Notes: a model not told the origin generated them from the sequence alone. Numbered from the stretch's first letter, positions 11,282 through 22,594 are shown. The stretch is 64,000 bases of DNA from Tetracladium setigerum (GCA_031472005.1 PZJY01000013.1:310001-374000), one strand, 5' to 3'. Translations and numbers: made by a program.

Positions 11282-11769
11282 CTATGGCTCTACCAACTTC
11301 TCTACCAAGTACAAGAGGTCTAAAATCGAGTCGCGTTGTACTATTACCTTCACCTCCTTTGTAATATGCGTCACCGATCCTGGAGCAAGTGTCATCCCTT
11401 CTACTGTTGGGTCCCCGCCCCAGACCTGTATTGGAATCAGATCTGCGGTGCTTTTTAGTTCTATTCGTAGACTGCAGTCGCCATGGACTCTCACTACGTT
11501 GTACTTCATTCCCTTGATCTAGAATCTGTTAGGTTGATCAGGAACCAAGAGATTATTGTTACCTTGTCTTTCAATCCAAGCGCAATAATGAGGCCACCGC
11601 AGGCTTTGGGAAGGCCTTCGTCCTTGCACCTTTGCACTCCCTCCACGGGCTTGTTCAATGTAGCCGTTTCAAGAAATTTCCGCACCTCTGCAAGCGCCCC
11701 TATGTCTACAGAACTTTGAGAGAGGTGTAAGTCGTGCTTAATTTGAGGGAACTGTTGCTCCTCCGCCAT
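11282..11769 (-). CDS. Hypothetical protein, 147 aa, two exons
   Basis: Exons 11769-11563 and 11518-11282 join in frame through a GTAACA...CTAG intron. The start is MAEEQQFPQIKHDLHLSQ. The second half reads like a beta-rich domain (YNVVRVHGDCSLRIELKS, IPIQVWGGDPTVEG). A GTAAGT...CAG intron with a TACTAAC branch point is visible upstream (about 11834-11888), probably in the 5' leader. I do not recognise a family. It converges with the gene ending at 11224. Confidence 0.5.
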
Positions 11770-12862
11770 CTGTGCTGGCAGAGATGGTGTTGATCGTAGA
11801 CGATTTGCCAGATCGCGAGACCGTTATGGCAGCCTGCACAGTAATGTTAGTAATTCCTGTGCCCTCCAAAGACTTTTCCAACTTACTTTCACGTACTGGA
11901 TCAGAGAGTGGCTGGTTGAAGCCTTACGCGGTCTGCACTGCCGGTTGTGAGGTCGAAAGAATTCGGGACAAGTCGAGGAACCATGCACGTCATGTGATCA
12001 TGTGATAGAGATAGGGTTCATTGTCTTGGCGGGATTGCACGGCCCGCTCCGTATGGGGTCCCGGAAGTGATACGGTGTCTCATACGGATGTAGTAGCCTT
12101 CATATTCATCATTTAGTCCCCACTAATCAATCAATCCTTATTTTATACTTCCCAACTGCTCGTCACAAACACGTACTGTTAATGGCCCAAGAGCATGTTT
12201 ATCTTTTTCGCACACCCGCACCAATACAGGGGAAAGTCTAGAAAATGACATACCTGCGTGAACAGCTGAGGCTATAGTCAGATTTTAAGCATTGTTCATG
12301 CAAGGTACGCAAGTTTTTAGGCTGCAGTATTTGCACGCGAAAATGTATCAATGAGGGCCAGAATGACACATCAAGCAGGGGCGATGGGTGACAGAATCCG
12401 GGCATTACTATGGCGAGAAGTTCGGAGTGTTTTGATTGGCTGCGATACCATCAGTAAAAACGCAAAGAAGTGAAGCTCTATGTACTGGGTATAACAAGCA
12501 AATTGGAGAGTCAGACGTCAAGTTGGTTATGGAGAAAAAGTAGGCAGCTCGCGTATTTCATACAATGAAGTCGGCAATGTTGGGGAGGCTCGCACCAAAT
12601 AAAACCATGGCTTAATTCCTTGGGGTGGAATGTCCGGAACCCGACAATCACTGAAGTACTTGACCCGGTTCTCGGCGAAGAGTCTCATGGTGGGATATGG
12701 AGGCGATGCTGTTGGGAATCAATTGTTTCAAGATCAAGAATGTCTTCCCGCTATCTCATTACATTCAGATATCTACCATGACTATACAATAAACAAGAAG
12801 TCAAGCCTGATGGTAACGAACCGATCCCACTCCTGACAGTACAAGAAAAAAGTCAACTTCCT
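11770..12862. other. Intergenic region, about 1.1 kb
   Basis: Apart from the probable leader intron of the gene at 11282-11769, I see no coding, repeat or RNA signal. The frame at 12630-12836 shows no motif. Confidence 0.4.
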
Positions 12863-13548
12863 TCAAAGATCGAGGCAACTTCCTTCGAATGCTTCGAGGG
12901 TATCAAGGTTAAGATATGGCTCGGGCATCTCAAGGCGTTCTGGGTTCCTATCATCGACAGGGTAGAAATTCGTCAAGCTACAGCAAATTCCATGCTTTTT
13001 AAGAAGTGTCTGGAGTACACTTTGTTCGATCTTATTTCTAATTAGCGCCAGTATCCAATACGTTGAGATTATTTGTCTTACGGAGAGCTTGCCTTCGTCT
13101 AGGCTGATCCCACATACATCCCCAAGCACAGTTTGTAGAAGGTCTCGCAGACAATCCGACTTTATTTCGATATGAACCCTCATGCCTTTACCTTGCTCGT
13201 CTAGGTTAAGGATTAGTAGGGCGACTTTGTCTCGAGGCAGGAATACTAACCAATTCGATGACGAACAAGCAATATGTATTGGTCGTCTTTCTCTTCGCCG
13301 TCCTCTGGTTCACGAGATTTGGAGAGATTCGGGAGCTTTGCTGCGTTGAGCTTCAAGATGAGTTGCTCAAGATGATCGGCAAAAGTCATCTGCATAACAA
13401 CGACAGATTTGGCCATGTCAATGAACTGGAGACCACTGCTCAATGTGACAGTACGCTCGAATGATGGCAAATTCGAGACAGTCGGTGGTGCAGTAGGCGG
13501 TATATGAAACAACCGAGGGCCGGTTTGAATCATCTCTTTTGATGTCAT
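12863..13548 (-). CDS. Hypothetical protein resembling the N-terminal region of fungal AAA ATPases
   Basis: Exons 13548-13251 and 13200-12863 join in frame (211 residues) through a GTTAGT...CTAG intron with CTACTAAT. The block VRHRIDEQGKGMRVHIEIKS...LRDLLQTVLGDVCGISL resembles the conserved region that precedes the AAA+ core in large fungal ATPases of the DUF7025 kind. No Walker A or B motif follows, and the protein stops after a short acidic tail. A possible in-frame 72-nt intron (GTAAGA...CCAG) inside exon 2 would shorten the product to 187 residues. It may be a truncated or derived copy. The family link is from memory of conserved patterns and is tentative. Confidence 0.5.
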
Positions 13549-14191
13549 TGTAATTGTGGAGTTGATTGATGGCTTTTATGTGTGATGAACAGGAAATGTA
13601 CAGATGTGGAAACAGAGGATGCTGGAAGGCCTCGATCCGGGAGGCGAGGGGGTTTGATAATCAAAACTTCAAAGGAAATTCAGACCTTTATGATCTCGAA
13701 GCTGCTCATCCAATTCAATGGGTCATTGCATGATACTGCAACCGTGGGTCACTGAACCATACTGAATATGCGGAAGTATTGGAAAACTGCTGCGGGTCTA
13801 TTAATGCCCCCAGCAGCAGGAAACACAGCCCGTGAAGATTGTGATCCGCCTATGGGCATGCCTTTAAAAAGCAAAGAATACTGGCGAGACGAAGTCATGG
13901 TGTCTACTTTCTAGGCATAGGTACCAAGGTTTATCTGCAGCCTTGATGGGTATGAGGCATTCCCCCGATTGAGAACAGCCATACCTTGATCCTTGGCGGT
14001 CGGTCTCAGAAACCTTAGAATTTGTGGCTGGATAGTCCATGCATGATCTTTAAACCTCTGTCATTAATCTACTACACCTACTCTTAACCTCCCACCCATG
14101 ACATCGTACCTTTCACTAATCTACCATCGCTAACCTGATTCAGAAGTGTGCCTCTCAGGGATGGCTTCGGCCCGTGCATAACGAAAAACAC
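13549..14191. other. Intergenic region, no gene seen
   Basis: Upstream DNA of the gene at 12863-13548. No coding signal or repeat was seen before the MITE at 14192. Confidence 0.4.
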
Positions 14192-14438
14192 CACCAGTGG
14201 GTGTCAGAATTCGTGACCCCCGTAAATGCACCCAAATAAGCACGAAACTACAACACGGCAAATTAAGGGTATAGAGGTGCCGATGAAACAAATAAGTATG
14301 CCTATCTTAATAGTAAAAACATAATTTTAAGTCAAAATACTTCGGTTGTGATCAAATATAGGCATCCAAAGTTGCTGATTTTCGTCGTTCTGCTTAGTAA
14401 AAAAGGCAAGGGGTCACGAATTCTGGCACCAACTGGTG
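14192..14438. mobile_element. MITE-like element, 247 bp, 29-bp terminal inverted repeats
   Basis: The left end (14192-14220) begins CACCAGTGGGTGTCAGAATT and the right end (14410-14438) is its reverse complement with two mismatches over 29 bp. The trinucleotide CAC flanks both ends (14189-14191 and 14439-14441), a possible 3-bp target duplication as made by PIF/Harbinger-type transposases. The interior is AT-rich and non-coding. No autonomous partner is in the window. Confidence 0.75.
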
Positions 14439-15276
14439 CACCACACGCCAGTCGACTTGCTTACGAAAGCTTTGGGATTGAGTAGATTAAAAACGCTCGA
14501 ATGCTGGTATTAAGGAGTACACATCATTGGCATCCGTAGTAGATTCTACTGCCGTAGTAGCTGTGAGCCAGTATGACATTTTCGCTGTTTAGAGGCATTT
14601 ATGCCCGACCCTTGGGTTGTTAGGCAGCCAGGTGGGGTCACCCGGCGCTCTCCTCGCCTTCGTGAAAAAAAAATAGTTTCGTTTCCCCTCCGATCACGAA
14701 GACAACACCAGCCTCGGAGCACTATCAGATGCTCTGTTAGGCAGATACTTGTCGAACTATGCCACTGCTCCACAAATTGTTTCTCATAAACGGGCAGACA
14801 TACTTCCACGAGATATCCGATGAAAACGTCTCCAAACAGCAAAATAACATCGACGACTCCTGCATTCGAGCTTCACCAGCTTGCATTTTTCGTGAAGCGC
14901 GGGTCGCTATTCATCCAAGTTCAATCTGAAGTTTAATTCCCAATGGTCCGTCCTTACTCTATGAATAAAACTTTTCTGATAACCTCTCTAGTCGTTTGAC
15001 GTACAAGCTCTCACGAAGGACGCTGGATTTTTCAGCGATGCCGGCAATACCCCGACTACTGTTGAAGGATCAGGGCAGATGGTGTACTGGCGGGATTGTT
15101 TTATTCGAGTTTACAAGGCTGGCAACACGGAGAAACCCACAAAGGAGCACAGTAACTGCGATGGAGAAGGTTTGGTGCAGAAGGGCATCAGTCTTTGGTT
15201 CGGCGGGAAGAATGGACAGGTGAAAGAAGAGGCATAATACGATATCGGGTAAGTGGAAGCTGTTTGACATTATACA
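14439..15276. other. Intergenic region, no gene seen
   Basis: Only short frames on both strands (for example 14546-14842 and 14996-15223), overlapping one another without recognisable motifs. Confidence 0.4.
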
Positions 15277-16439
15277 TTACAAATAAAGTTTTTTTCTGAT
15301 CTGTGTTCCCTCCCACAGTCCCAGAGATACATAGATGACAGCCCCTTCGTCGGCCTGATGTGAGACCACCATAGACACGGAGTCTGTACAGTCACGGCAT
15401 TGCCTGACATCTTCCTGATACATGGAGTTGGTTGCAATTGCAGTGGCCGGTTCGGGGCCAAAAGTAGATGGAATAATGTCGCGTGGGCAACCTTGGAGAG
15501 TGAATTTGGGGTTAGGCAATATCTTCGAGCCGCCAGCGGCGAAACAAACATATCGAAGCCCGGCCCTTGTTTCCAAGCGTACCCCAAACAACTCTCGAGC
15601 AAAATGTGCTACCTTGTCGTACGTGATTTCTATTGCCATTTGACACTCAAATTTATTCGTGAATGGCGTATTCGGAAATGTCATCGATATAGCGGCCACC
15701 AAGGTATTTTCGTTCCTAGGGCAAAGGTTTCTTTTGATCGCGTTCGAGAGGTCTCGAGGGAAAAGGTTTGTTGCCTCTGCGAGAGATGCATTGACCAAAA
15801 CATGTTTGTCTTCGGCGAAATAATTGGTCGAGCTGACAGAAGGATATACAGGCGCTTGATCGGGGGCAGAGGGTTGGGAGCTTACGCTGGGCGACGTCGC
15901 GATCGGGTAGGATAAATTTGCAGAGGAAAGGAGTGGATAATCATTGGCGTCCGTAGTGCCTGATCTGTGTAAGAAGCGGTAGTGAACGATTTGATCGGGT
16001 ACTCACGTGGTCTTTTGTTCGGATGTTGTGGCATATGGAGCGGTTTGATTCTATTGTCATACAGCCTGTTGATTTTTTTGTCGACCTCCGGTTGAATCGC
16101 AGAGGCCACTTGTGCCGCTAATAGTTTTCGAGATGCGGTAGGCTCATTCTCGAGATTGGCGACCAGACGTGTGCAGTCAGCTTTCCCAGAGAAGTGGTAT
16201 CGACTATTTGCGGCGTTTTTGGCCAGGAAGTACGCAAACCAGCCCGCAAATCCGCCCCCATCCAGGAAGACTCTTGCTGTATGTTTCTCTTCGGCGTGTT
16301 GGATTGTTTCCTTCCATGAGCTGATGAATCCCTTTGGTGCACGTTCATAATTGCTAAGTAGGTTAAGAAGCAATGTGACTTGGCTTGATTGGCTCTGGGT
16401 TGCCGAAGTGTTAACAACAGTTTGCGAGTCGCTTTCCAT
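15277..16439 (-). CDS. Hypothetical protein, 371 aa, two exons
   Basis: Exon 1 is 16439-16007 and exon 2 is 15959-15277. The intron has a GTGAGT donor, and the acceptor is placed at GATCAG, because that choice alone keeps the long second frame open. The start is MESDSQTVVNTSATQSQSSQ. A helical region follows (VTLLLNLLSNYERAPKGFIS, HTARVFLDGGGFAGWFAYFL), then a low-complexity Ser/Pro linker. The C-terminal domain has scattered Cys (CPRNENTLVAAISMTFP, VRQCRDCTDSVSMVV). No family was recognised. An overlapping frame at 16118-16522 is a shadow. Confidence 0.6.
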
Positions 16440-16899
16440 TTTCTGCCCATCTGTAGACTTTGGTCAGTTAAGGGAGGTAGATTTGTGAACGGGGAGGTAG
16501 ATTTGTGGAAAGGCTGCGGCAAGGTTTATTATGGACTGACACGTGTAACTTTTAGTTTTAGTTAACATTTTACCGCGGCCAATCGGTGAAAGCATCAGGA
16601 AAGCGGGGTTGGTGGGGACAACCTAGGAGTAAAGGCTTGGTTTTTGAATGTGTTCGTTCAGCCACTTACGTGGCTGAACAGAAACTGTTAATTGAACACC
16701 TCCTATGGATGGATGCACCTCTGACATCGCTTTCAAAAAATTATCATTTGTTTTCTGGGCGTACGTGTCTCACTCTTTATTTTTGCACGACGATCGTCCT
16801 AAACAATAATGTGTTCCAGCTTTATATGTAGCGAGAAGCTATTAAATTTCGTCATCTACTCCAACGAGACGAGCCTTGAGAACGGGCTTCAACCTTGCC
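16440..16899. other. Divergent intergenic region
   Basis: Upstream DNA of the - strand gene at 15277-16439 and the + strand gene at 16900. Near 16456-16505 the phrase GGGAGGTAGATTTGTG occurs twice in tandem. Nothing else is evident. Confidence 0.4.
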
Positions 16900-18852
16900 A
16901 TGTCAAGCTCCGAAATCTCCTCAGCAGAGTCCCCGCACACCTTGCCGACGACCTCGACCGACAGCAACGACCTCAACTCCCATAGAAGTACAGACGAGAA
17001 CGATCCCATCCTTCTTCCTGCCGAGCAAGTTCGAGAAGTCTTCGCAAGAAGCAAATATATCTGGCAAGGCTATCTCGAAAGGGCTAAGTCCATGCATCAT
17101 ATATCTCCTGAGAGCTTGAAACTTTCAAATCTACATCGACTTCCAGCACTACCAGATGATCTGAAGGGGGTGAGGTTCTTGCAGGGATATTCGACATGGA
17201 GGCTAGATACTCCTGTTTCTTGCTCGTTGCATTTGAGAGCCACTACGGAGCAACGATGGAGACCTATACTTTCCACAGGTCGGCCAACGATCTGCAAATT
17301 TTCTGCAGAGGCGCCCTTCTCAGACTGGCAGAACGAGGCAAATAGGGAAAATCGAGGGTCTGAGCATAGCAATGGCATTTTTATTATGCTTGCCGGATGG
17401 GCATACGTCCTATCTAAGAAGCTTCTAGAGAAGCAGTTTCTGCCGATGCACTTTTCAGCGAACCTTGCAGCGTTGGCTGGTTCCGACAGGCAAAGAGACG
17501 CAGACGAGAATCATGTTACAGTTGATATAGGTGAGGCCACACCAGACGAGCTGTTATGGTGGAGAGCGCTCCTAGCGCCAGCCCCTGGATGGCGGGCACC
17601 TCCTGGTCAACAGCCGCCATGGGCAATAACCTACGAGGGAGACTTGACGTTCAGAGTAGCCACAACCGCTCGTTGTCTTGAAAACCATCAATCCAAGCAG
17701 CCTCCCTCGAGCGCTCAAGCATTACGGTTCCTCTCGAGATTCTCAGCCAGACACAATCTTGGTACCCAATCTTCGGCTGCACTTGCTATGGCCTTGACAC
17801 TACCGCTTCATAATGCCGCCGTCTCAACCCTATTTGTACCGAAGCCAAAACTTGGGAAGGCATGCACTTTCGTGTCAACTACTCCAGAAAGTAATTGTCC
17901 TTTGCTTGAGGACTTCGAAGATATTTCCAGATATATGACTCTTAGCTCAAATCCGCGGTTTCTTTCATCCGCTCTTTGGAGCATCTTTTGGGAACCAGGT
18001 GTGGATTGCAATGCAGTTAGTCCTTGGTGTGATGGGATAAGAGAGGTTCTTGAGCCTCTTGTCAAATCGAGCAATTTTGAACTGCTAGGTCATGTCCTTG
18101 CTCTTCGCCGACCGAATCACGCCGCTCTCTGGTATGCTATTATCTTATTTGGACGGACAACACTTCTTGAATCACTAATCCCTTTTTTGAAGACGCTGGA
18201 AACTCCCACGCCAGCAAGGCCGATCCCTGATGTTGCATTTTGGACAGGTGTGCCGCAATCCTTCATGGACCTTCGTGGTTCTGGACCCTATCTACGTGAG
18301 GACAACACAATATCTCGGGCGGATGTATGGCGTCTGCGTCACGAATGTTGGGAAGTCGAGCCTGAAGGCCGTCCGTTTAGGAGCACACCACTGCTAGGCT
18401 GGCAGCCATTTGGAGTCATGCGCCCTGAAGAGTTAGAACTCGAGGTGCATAAGCATGTCACATGTGAAAGACATAAATGGCATTATGATCGATGGACTTG
18501 GCAGTTGGACAACAAAGGGTCCATCTTTAATGATGGGTACAAGGCACACCAGGATTACCTTTCCGAGTTTGACTCGCATTCAATCCTCCATCTTGAGCAT
18601 GAAATCAACTATGAACCCGACAATATTGCGACACAAAGAGCGGTAGGAGTGGCATTTTGTTGGTCCGCTACAGAAATCGAGTTCTCTAATCGGAGCATCT
18701 ACACACATGAATGGGTTGGGGCAGATGACTCGCCCGGGCAGGACGACCCAGACCTGTTAATTTCTACCCCGTCGCTCTCTGAGCAGACAGTGAAAGACGT
18801 GGAAGTTTGGTTGGAGCACATAGGTCATCTGGATGAGGCTTTTCTTTCTTAG
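16900..18852 (+). CDS. Conserved-type fungal hypothetical protein, 651 aa, single exon
   Basis: A long uninterrupted frame with even composition. I start it at MSSSEISSAESP (16900); an ATG at 16876 would add eight residues. A disordered Ser/Asp-rich N-terminus is followed by a Trp-rich globular protein, for example KYIWQGYLERAKSMHHI, DELLWWRALLAPAPGWRAPP and VWRLRHECWEVEPEGRPFRS. There is no signal peptide, clear membrane segment or known catalytic motif. The length and absence of introns contrast with the neighbours. It looks like one of the large uncharacterised ascomycete proteins; I cannot name a function. Confidence 0.75.
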   Translation: MSSSEISSAESPHTLPTTSTDSNDLNSHRSTDENDPILLPAEQVREVFARSKYIWQGYLERAKSMHHISPESLKLSNLHRLPALPDDLKGVRFLQGYSTWRLDTPVSCSLHLRATTEQRWRPILSTGRPTICKFSAEAPFSDWQNEANRENRGSEHSNGIFIMLAGWAYVLSKKLLEKQFLPMHFSANLAALAGSDRQRDADENHVTVDIGEATPDELLWWRALLAPAPGWRAPPGQQPPWAITYEGDLTFRVATTARCLENHQSKQPPSSAQALRFLSRFSARHNLGTQSSAALAMALTLPLHNAAVSTLFVPKPKLGKACTFVSTTPESNCPLLEDFEDISRYMTLSSNPRFLSSALWSIFWEPGVDCNAVSPWCDGIREVLEPLVKSSNFELLGHVLALRRPNHAALWYAIILFGRTTLLESLIPFLKTLETPTPARPIPDVAFWTGVPQSFMDLRGSGPYLREDNTISRADVWRLRHECWEVEPEGRPFRSTPLLGWQPFGVMRPEELELEVHKHVTCERHKWHYDRWTWQLDNKGSIFNDGYKAHQDYLSEFDSHSILHLEHEINYEPDNIATQRAVGVAFCWSATEIEFSNRSIYTHEWVGADDSPGQDDPDLLISTPSLSEQTVKDVEVWLEHIGHLDEAFLS

Positions 18853-18937
18853 TCTGAATACCATCCTCATGGGAGATACATGATTTTCAACAATCCAGTT
18901 GACAAATGGTCGATTGTGAAGCTCATATACCATAACA

Positions 18938-19348
18938 CTACACAGATGACTGTCCACCTTCATACCCATTGACTGTTTCCAGCTGAATCGATGTAGTAAT
19001 AGCTCTTTGACGTATCATCCCACAAGTACTCCTTGTCTTGCTGTGTGCTCGAACCGCCTGAGCCACTCCCCCAGGTGTATAATAGGTGCCGTCTGGGCCT
19101 GAACCATCTGGTCCAGCACCCGGATGAGCCTCACAACTGCGACAAACCATACGCGCGTTTGCACGGTCACCAGCAAAATCATGGCCCCCCTGCTGACAGA
19201 CGTACCACCAGGTCGTGCACTTCTGGTAGGTGTATTTTCCTTTGCCTGCCTTCTTCTTATCGCTGCCTTTACACTTGTATCGATTGTGTTCGTTGTAAGA
19301 GTGTGCGCAAACACTGCAGTCGCCTGAAAGTCCTGAACTTGCGGACAT
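18938..19348 (-). CDS. Small Cys/His-rich protein, probably frameshifted near its C-terminus
   Basis: The frame from ATG 19348 encodes 136 residues with paired Cys/His motifs (GDCSVCAHSYNEHNRYKC, TTWWYVCQQGGHDFAG, MVCRSCEAHPGAG) that could bind zinc. After about 19090 another frame reads better. It gives SGGSSTQQDKEYLWDDTSKS and YYYIDSAGNSQWV, ending at TGA 18962-18960, the kind of aromatic tail seen in fungal Cys-rich proteins. I found no credible intron that connects the two frames. A one-base indel at the GGGGG tract near 19075 would do so, either a sequencing error or a real lesion. The function is unknown. Confidence 0.5.
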   Translation of the reverse strand: MSASSGLSGDCSVCAHSYNEHNRYKCKGSDKKKAGKGKYTYQKCTTWWYVCQQGGHDFAGDRANARMVCRSCEAHPGAGPDGSGPDGTYYTPGGVAQAVRAHSKTRSTCGMIRQRAITTSIQLETVNGYEGGQSSV

Positions 19349-19730
19349 GATGAAGGATGTAGTGTTCTGTTTTGTCGTCTATGAACCCAGAATATTAGCT
19401 TACCCGAGCAAACTATATTACTTATTGAGCTTACCTTCAGAAATCTTAAAAAGTAACCGCTGAGGCAATCCAATCCGTGCCTCTACTGATGAACACTCAC
19501 GATTCTTATCTTAAGAGAATGAATGTTGGGCAACATTCAAGCCAAATAATCATAGGTGGCTAAGATTTAGGGGTTCCGTGGGGTCAAGTTTGGTCTCTGG
19601 TGCCGTTTTGAAGGGGACAGATTCAGGCCCCCTCATTGTGCAATCAAATCATGGGCTTGGAGGATCGGGAGCTAATTAGGCCCTGTTGGTAATCAATACG
19701 GGAGGCGCATCAGAAGTTCTCTTTCGCTGA

Positions 19731-19789
19731 GGGAAACTCGTGGGGAAACTCATGGGGAACCTCATGGGGAACCTCCTGGGGAACCCCCT
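19731..19789. repeat. 12-bp minisatellite, about 5 copies
   Basis: Units of the form GAAACTCATGGG / GAACCTCATGGG run head to tail. Just downstream, TTCCCCACGAG (about 19795-19804) is the inverse of CTCGTGGGGAA in the first unit, so the array can fold back. A closely related 12-bp array overlaps the start of the GT2 gene at 22634-22712. Confidence 0.75.
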
Positions 19790-19820
19790 GAGCTTCCCCA
19801 CGAGCCCCTCATCGATCCCA

Positions 19821-19927
19821 GGTAAGTGGTGGCTCACCGCCTTTGGTTATGTCCACCTATCCCACGGGCAGAAAGTATTGCCCAGTACGCCATGTACACC
19901 CATCAAGGCGGTGAGCCATAACTTACC
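19821..19927. mobile_element. Short inverted-repeat element, 107 bp
   Basis: The left end GGTAAGTGGTGGCTCACCGC (19821) is mirrored at the right end by GCGGTGAGCCATAACTTACC (ending 19927). The arms are about 23 bp with two or three mismatches. It could be a very small MITE or a transcribed hairpin. No target-site duplication is convincing. Confidence 0.5.
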
Positions 19928-20185
19928 CCTGGCAACTCTGGAGGGCTCCGCTCATTATTAACTGGTCGAGACGATCTGACGGCGCTCGAATCAGTAACGT
20001 TCGCGCCCGTTGTACCATTCTCAAAGGCGCTACTGGATGATTGGAAGAAGGAGTGTTTTGCAGCTAGCCTCGCTCAGATCCGTCCAGAACGTAGATAACG
20101 CGATTGCTGGTTCGCAAGGTCTGTGCTGCTTCCTTGTTTGCCTTGTGCGTACATCACACAATGTATGCTATTAACTTCAATCAAC

Positions 20186-21491
20186 ATGGACATGAGTGAT
20201 CATCTACCTCAATGGGGCTGCCCCTATTGCTCACGAGTATTTCCGTCGAGAGATGATCTCAAGAAGCACCTTGAACAGGACAAGGTTTGTGGCAAACTAT
20301 CAATGGCTCAATTCTACTTACTTTGGACAGCAACTCATCATCGATCTTCTCAGCCAGCTTCAACAAGCACTACTTCCAAGTTGTCAACAGCCTCGAGAAA
20401 CCACAGAGGGCTCCTCAGCTTCCGAAGGGGGAAGTTATGTTGATCCTGAGTCTACAAAGCGGTCTCACACAGACGAACCTTTCAGATGCCCACATCCCGA
20501 CTGCGAAACGAAGCAGGCGTTTTGTAGAAAGGATCATTTGCTCCGACACTTCAAAACGCGTGCGTCCTCGATAGACAGGCTTTGGGGTCCTCAATACAAA
20601 GCTAACTAATATTAGATGTGATCTGCAATGTCGTATGCGAATGTGGGACGCCATTCGATTATGTCGACCAATTTGAGAAACACATTCCAAATTGTCAAAT
20701 TACTCAAGGGTATAAAGCAGGCATTGCTGATCGCGAGAAGAAGTACAAGCAAATGTTGGGTACGAAGAAGATTTTAACCCAGACGGCTTCACAAGCCTTA
20801 AATGAGCTACTAAGGAGGTTTGTCAGGCAGTCTGGAAACATTAGGTACAGAGAGCATAACCTTACACATGAACCAGAAGCCCAACACCTAGTCAATCCGA
20901 GAAAACAACGAAATCCTCGTCCAGCAATGATACCCCTAATACGACTGTTCAGTCTCTAAAGCGCAAGAGAGCGTCTGGTGAGTTGGATCTTGTAAGTGAG
21001 ACGTTGCATAGAACTGGGGCAATCAGCCACCAAGAAGACTCCATGTTAGAAAGTTGCAACGGTGCCTCTCATCTTGGATCGTTGGATAGCTTAGATTGTA
21101 AGTTCAATCTCCCTACACTGGCAGCATGGCTGACAAGCATATAGATCCGTATATTGCCGGAAATATATCTAAAGCAACCCAGGTTTTCGGAAATTCAATT
21201 CCTCATGTATATCCCAATGAGTTAAATGATGACCCACTATTAGCGGACAATACCGTCAACGGCAATACTCTAACTCATGAGAGTAATAACTTTGGACACA
21301 CGCGGCCACCTCAGACAGAAAATGCTGGGGGCGACTGGAGCCACTTCTACGCCAGTGATGATACCACGAGTTCGAGTTTATTCACCACTACAAGCGGGGA
21401 CGGCCTGGATTGGAACTCTCTTTATGGCTTCAATAATATGCAAGCAGCTGAAGCCTGGACAGACGTTCAAGGCAAAGCTACCAATGTATGA
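20186..21491 (+). CDS. C2H2-type zinc finger protein, 369 aa, five exons
   Basis: Exons 20186-20284, 20331-20559, 20616-20844, 20892-21097 and 21145-21491 join in frame. Finger 1 is CPYCSRVFPSRDDLKKH. Finger 2 is CPHPDCETKQAFCRKDHLLRH, with the Cys-X4-Cys spacing typical of paired fungal fingers. A third, atypical Cys/His cluster reads CECGTPFDYVDQFEKHIPNC. After a Lys-rich helix, the C-terminal half is Ser/Asn/Thr-rich, acidic and disordered. This layout fits a nuclear DNA-binding protein. The start MDMSDHLPQWG is preferred over an ATG 63 bp upstream. The intron at 20845-20891 (GTACAG...CTAG) changes frame into the long Ser-rich exon and is supported by that exon staying open. Confidence 0.78.
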
Positions 21492-21592
21492 AAAAAAAAT
21501 ATCCTTTGGTGATCTTCGGATACCATCCAACCATGCTATGCAATCAAAATTCATTTCGTGCTCCCAAACGTGTCAAATCCCCCATGTTGTAC

Positions 21593-22181
21593 TTAATAAA
21601 CGAGGAGAATCCCAGACCAACCAACACCTGTGACTGCAACATCCTTTTGCACCATGTTTGCATTGAATACTATCACAGAGCCTTCGCCTGAGGAATTCGT
21701 GGAGGGCGCTCCTAACGTGCTCGGATCCAGCTCGTTCGATTTGTGAGAACCTTTGTAGATGAGAGGAAGTCCGGGCCCATCCCTTATAACAATAGCCACA
21801 GTGTGTTTCCCTGCGCTGTGCTCCGGTTTATAGGTGCCAGAGGCTGTCGGGAATTCGTGAAAGTAGACGAACCGGCGGTTCTGACATGGTTTTGCGCGCA
21901 GAGGTGTGATTTTTGGTTTCAGTCTCTATCATTCCATTAGGGCAGTAAATATTTCGGCTTTTCAAACTTACAGTTTCGAAATCCCGTACAATTGCATCGC
22001 AGGCACTATTCCACCTGAGCTCAGTTTGTCGATGATGCCGTTGCTTAATGTCTGGGGATTCTAGTTGGGCTTCAACTTTGCCGACCAACTCCAAGTCGAT
22101 ATGTCCCAATAAGGCAACACCAAAATCGGTGAGCTCGTCGTCGATGGTACGCTTGTCATCGGTGCGCTCGCTATCAGACAT
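21593..22181 (-). CDS. Hypothetical protein, 180 aa, two exons
   Basis: Exons 22181-21972 and 21925-21593 join in frame through GTAAGT...GATAG with a CCTAATG branch site. The start is MSDSERTDDKRTIDDELTDF. The second exon looks like a beta-rich domain (NRRFVYFHEFPTASGTYKPE, GKHTVAIVIRDGPGLPLIYK, GSVIVFNANMVQKDVAVTGV) and loosely recalls a double-stranded beta-helix fold with a KGSHKS loop. The expected iron ligands of an oxygenase are not clear, so I leave the function open. It is tail-to-tail with the zinc finger gene, about 100 bp apart. Confidence 0.6.
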
Positions 22182-22594
22182 GATGTACTGAGCGTTGACA
22201 AGTCAGTAGGTTGGCAAACTGCGTTTTAAAGTGATAAACATCCTTCGCCCGCCAAACTATGACTGCAACGATAATGCACAAGCCTTTTCCGCTTAAGGTT
22301 AGCGGATAAACCACGTGATCCATGCTGGTCGGTTGAGGCTCCTCGTCAAACATTGCGCCAGGAAACGTGAGGATCGGGTTCATTGACTTTTTCACAGGAA
22401 GGTTCTTATCAGGAATCCAAAGCCATCCCTTCCAGCAGTCATGGCCGAGAAACATGGGTAAACAAGGGTTTGCTCATTAGGATAGGAGATGGGCGAACAT
22501 CGAGGAGGAATTTGCTTTGCGTGGGTAGTCACACGGAGGATGACAAAATGTTTTCCTTTCACATTCTTTACTACTTTATTGCTAAGGAGAGTGT

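Noticed and set aside
16118..16522. 134-residue - strand frame
   Set aside because: It overlaps exon 1 of the 371-residue gene in another frame and has no independent support.
22174..22455. 93-residue - strand frame
   Set aside because: It lies in the upstream DNA of the 180-residue gene and overlaps its start. No motif or conserved look.
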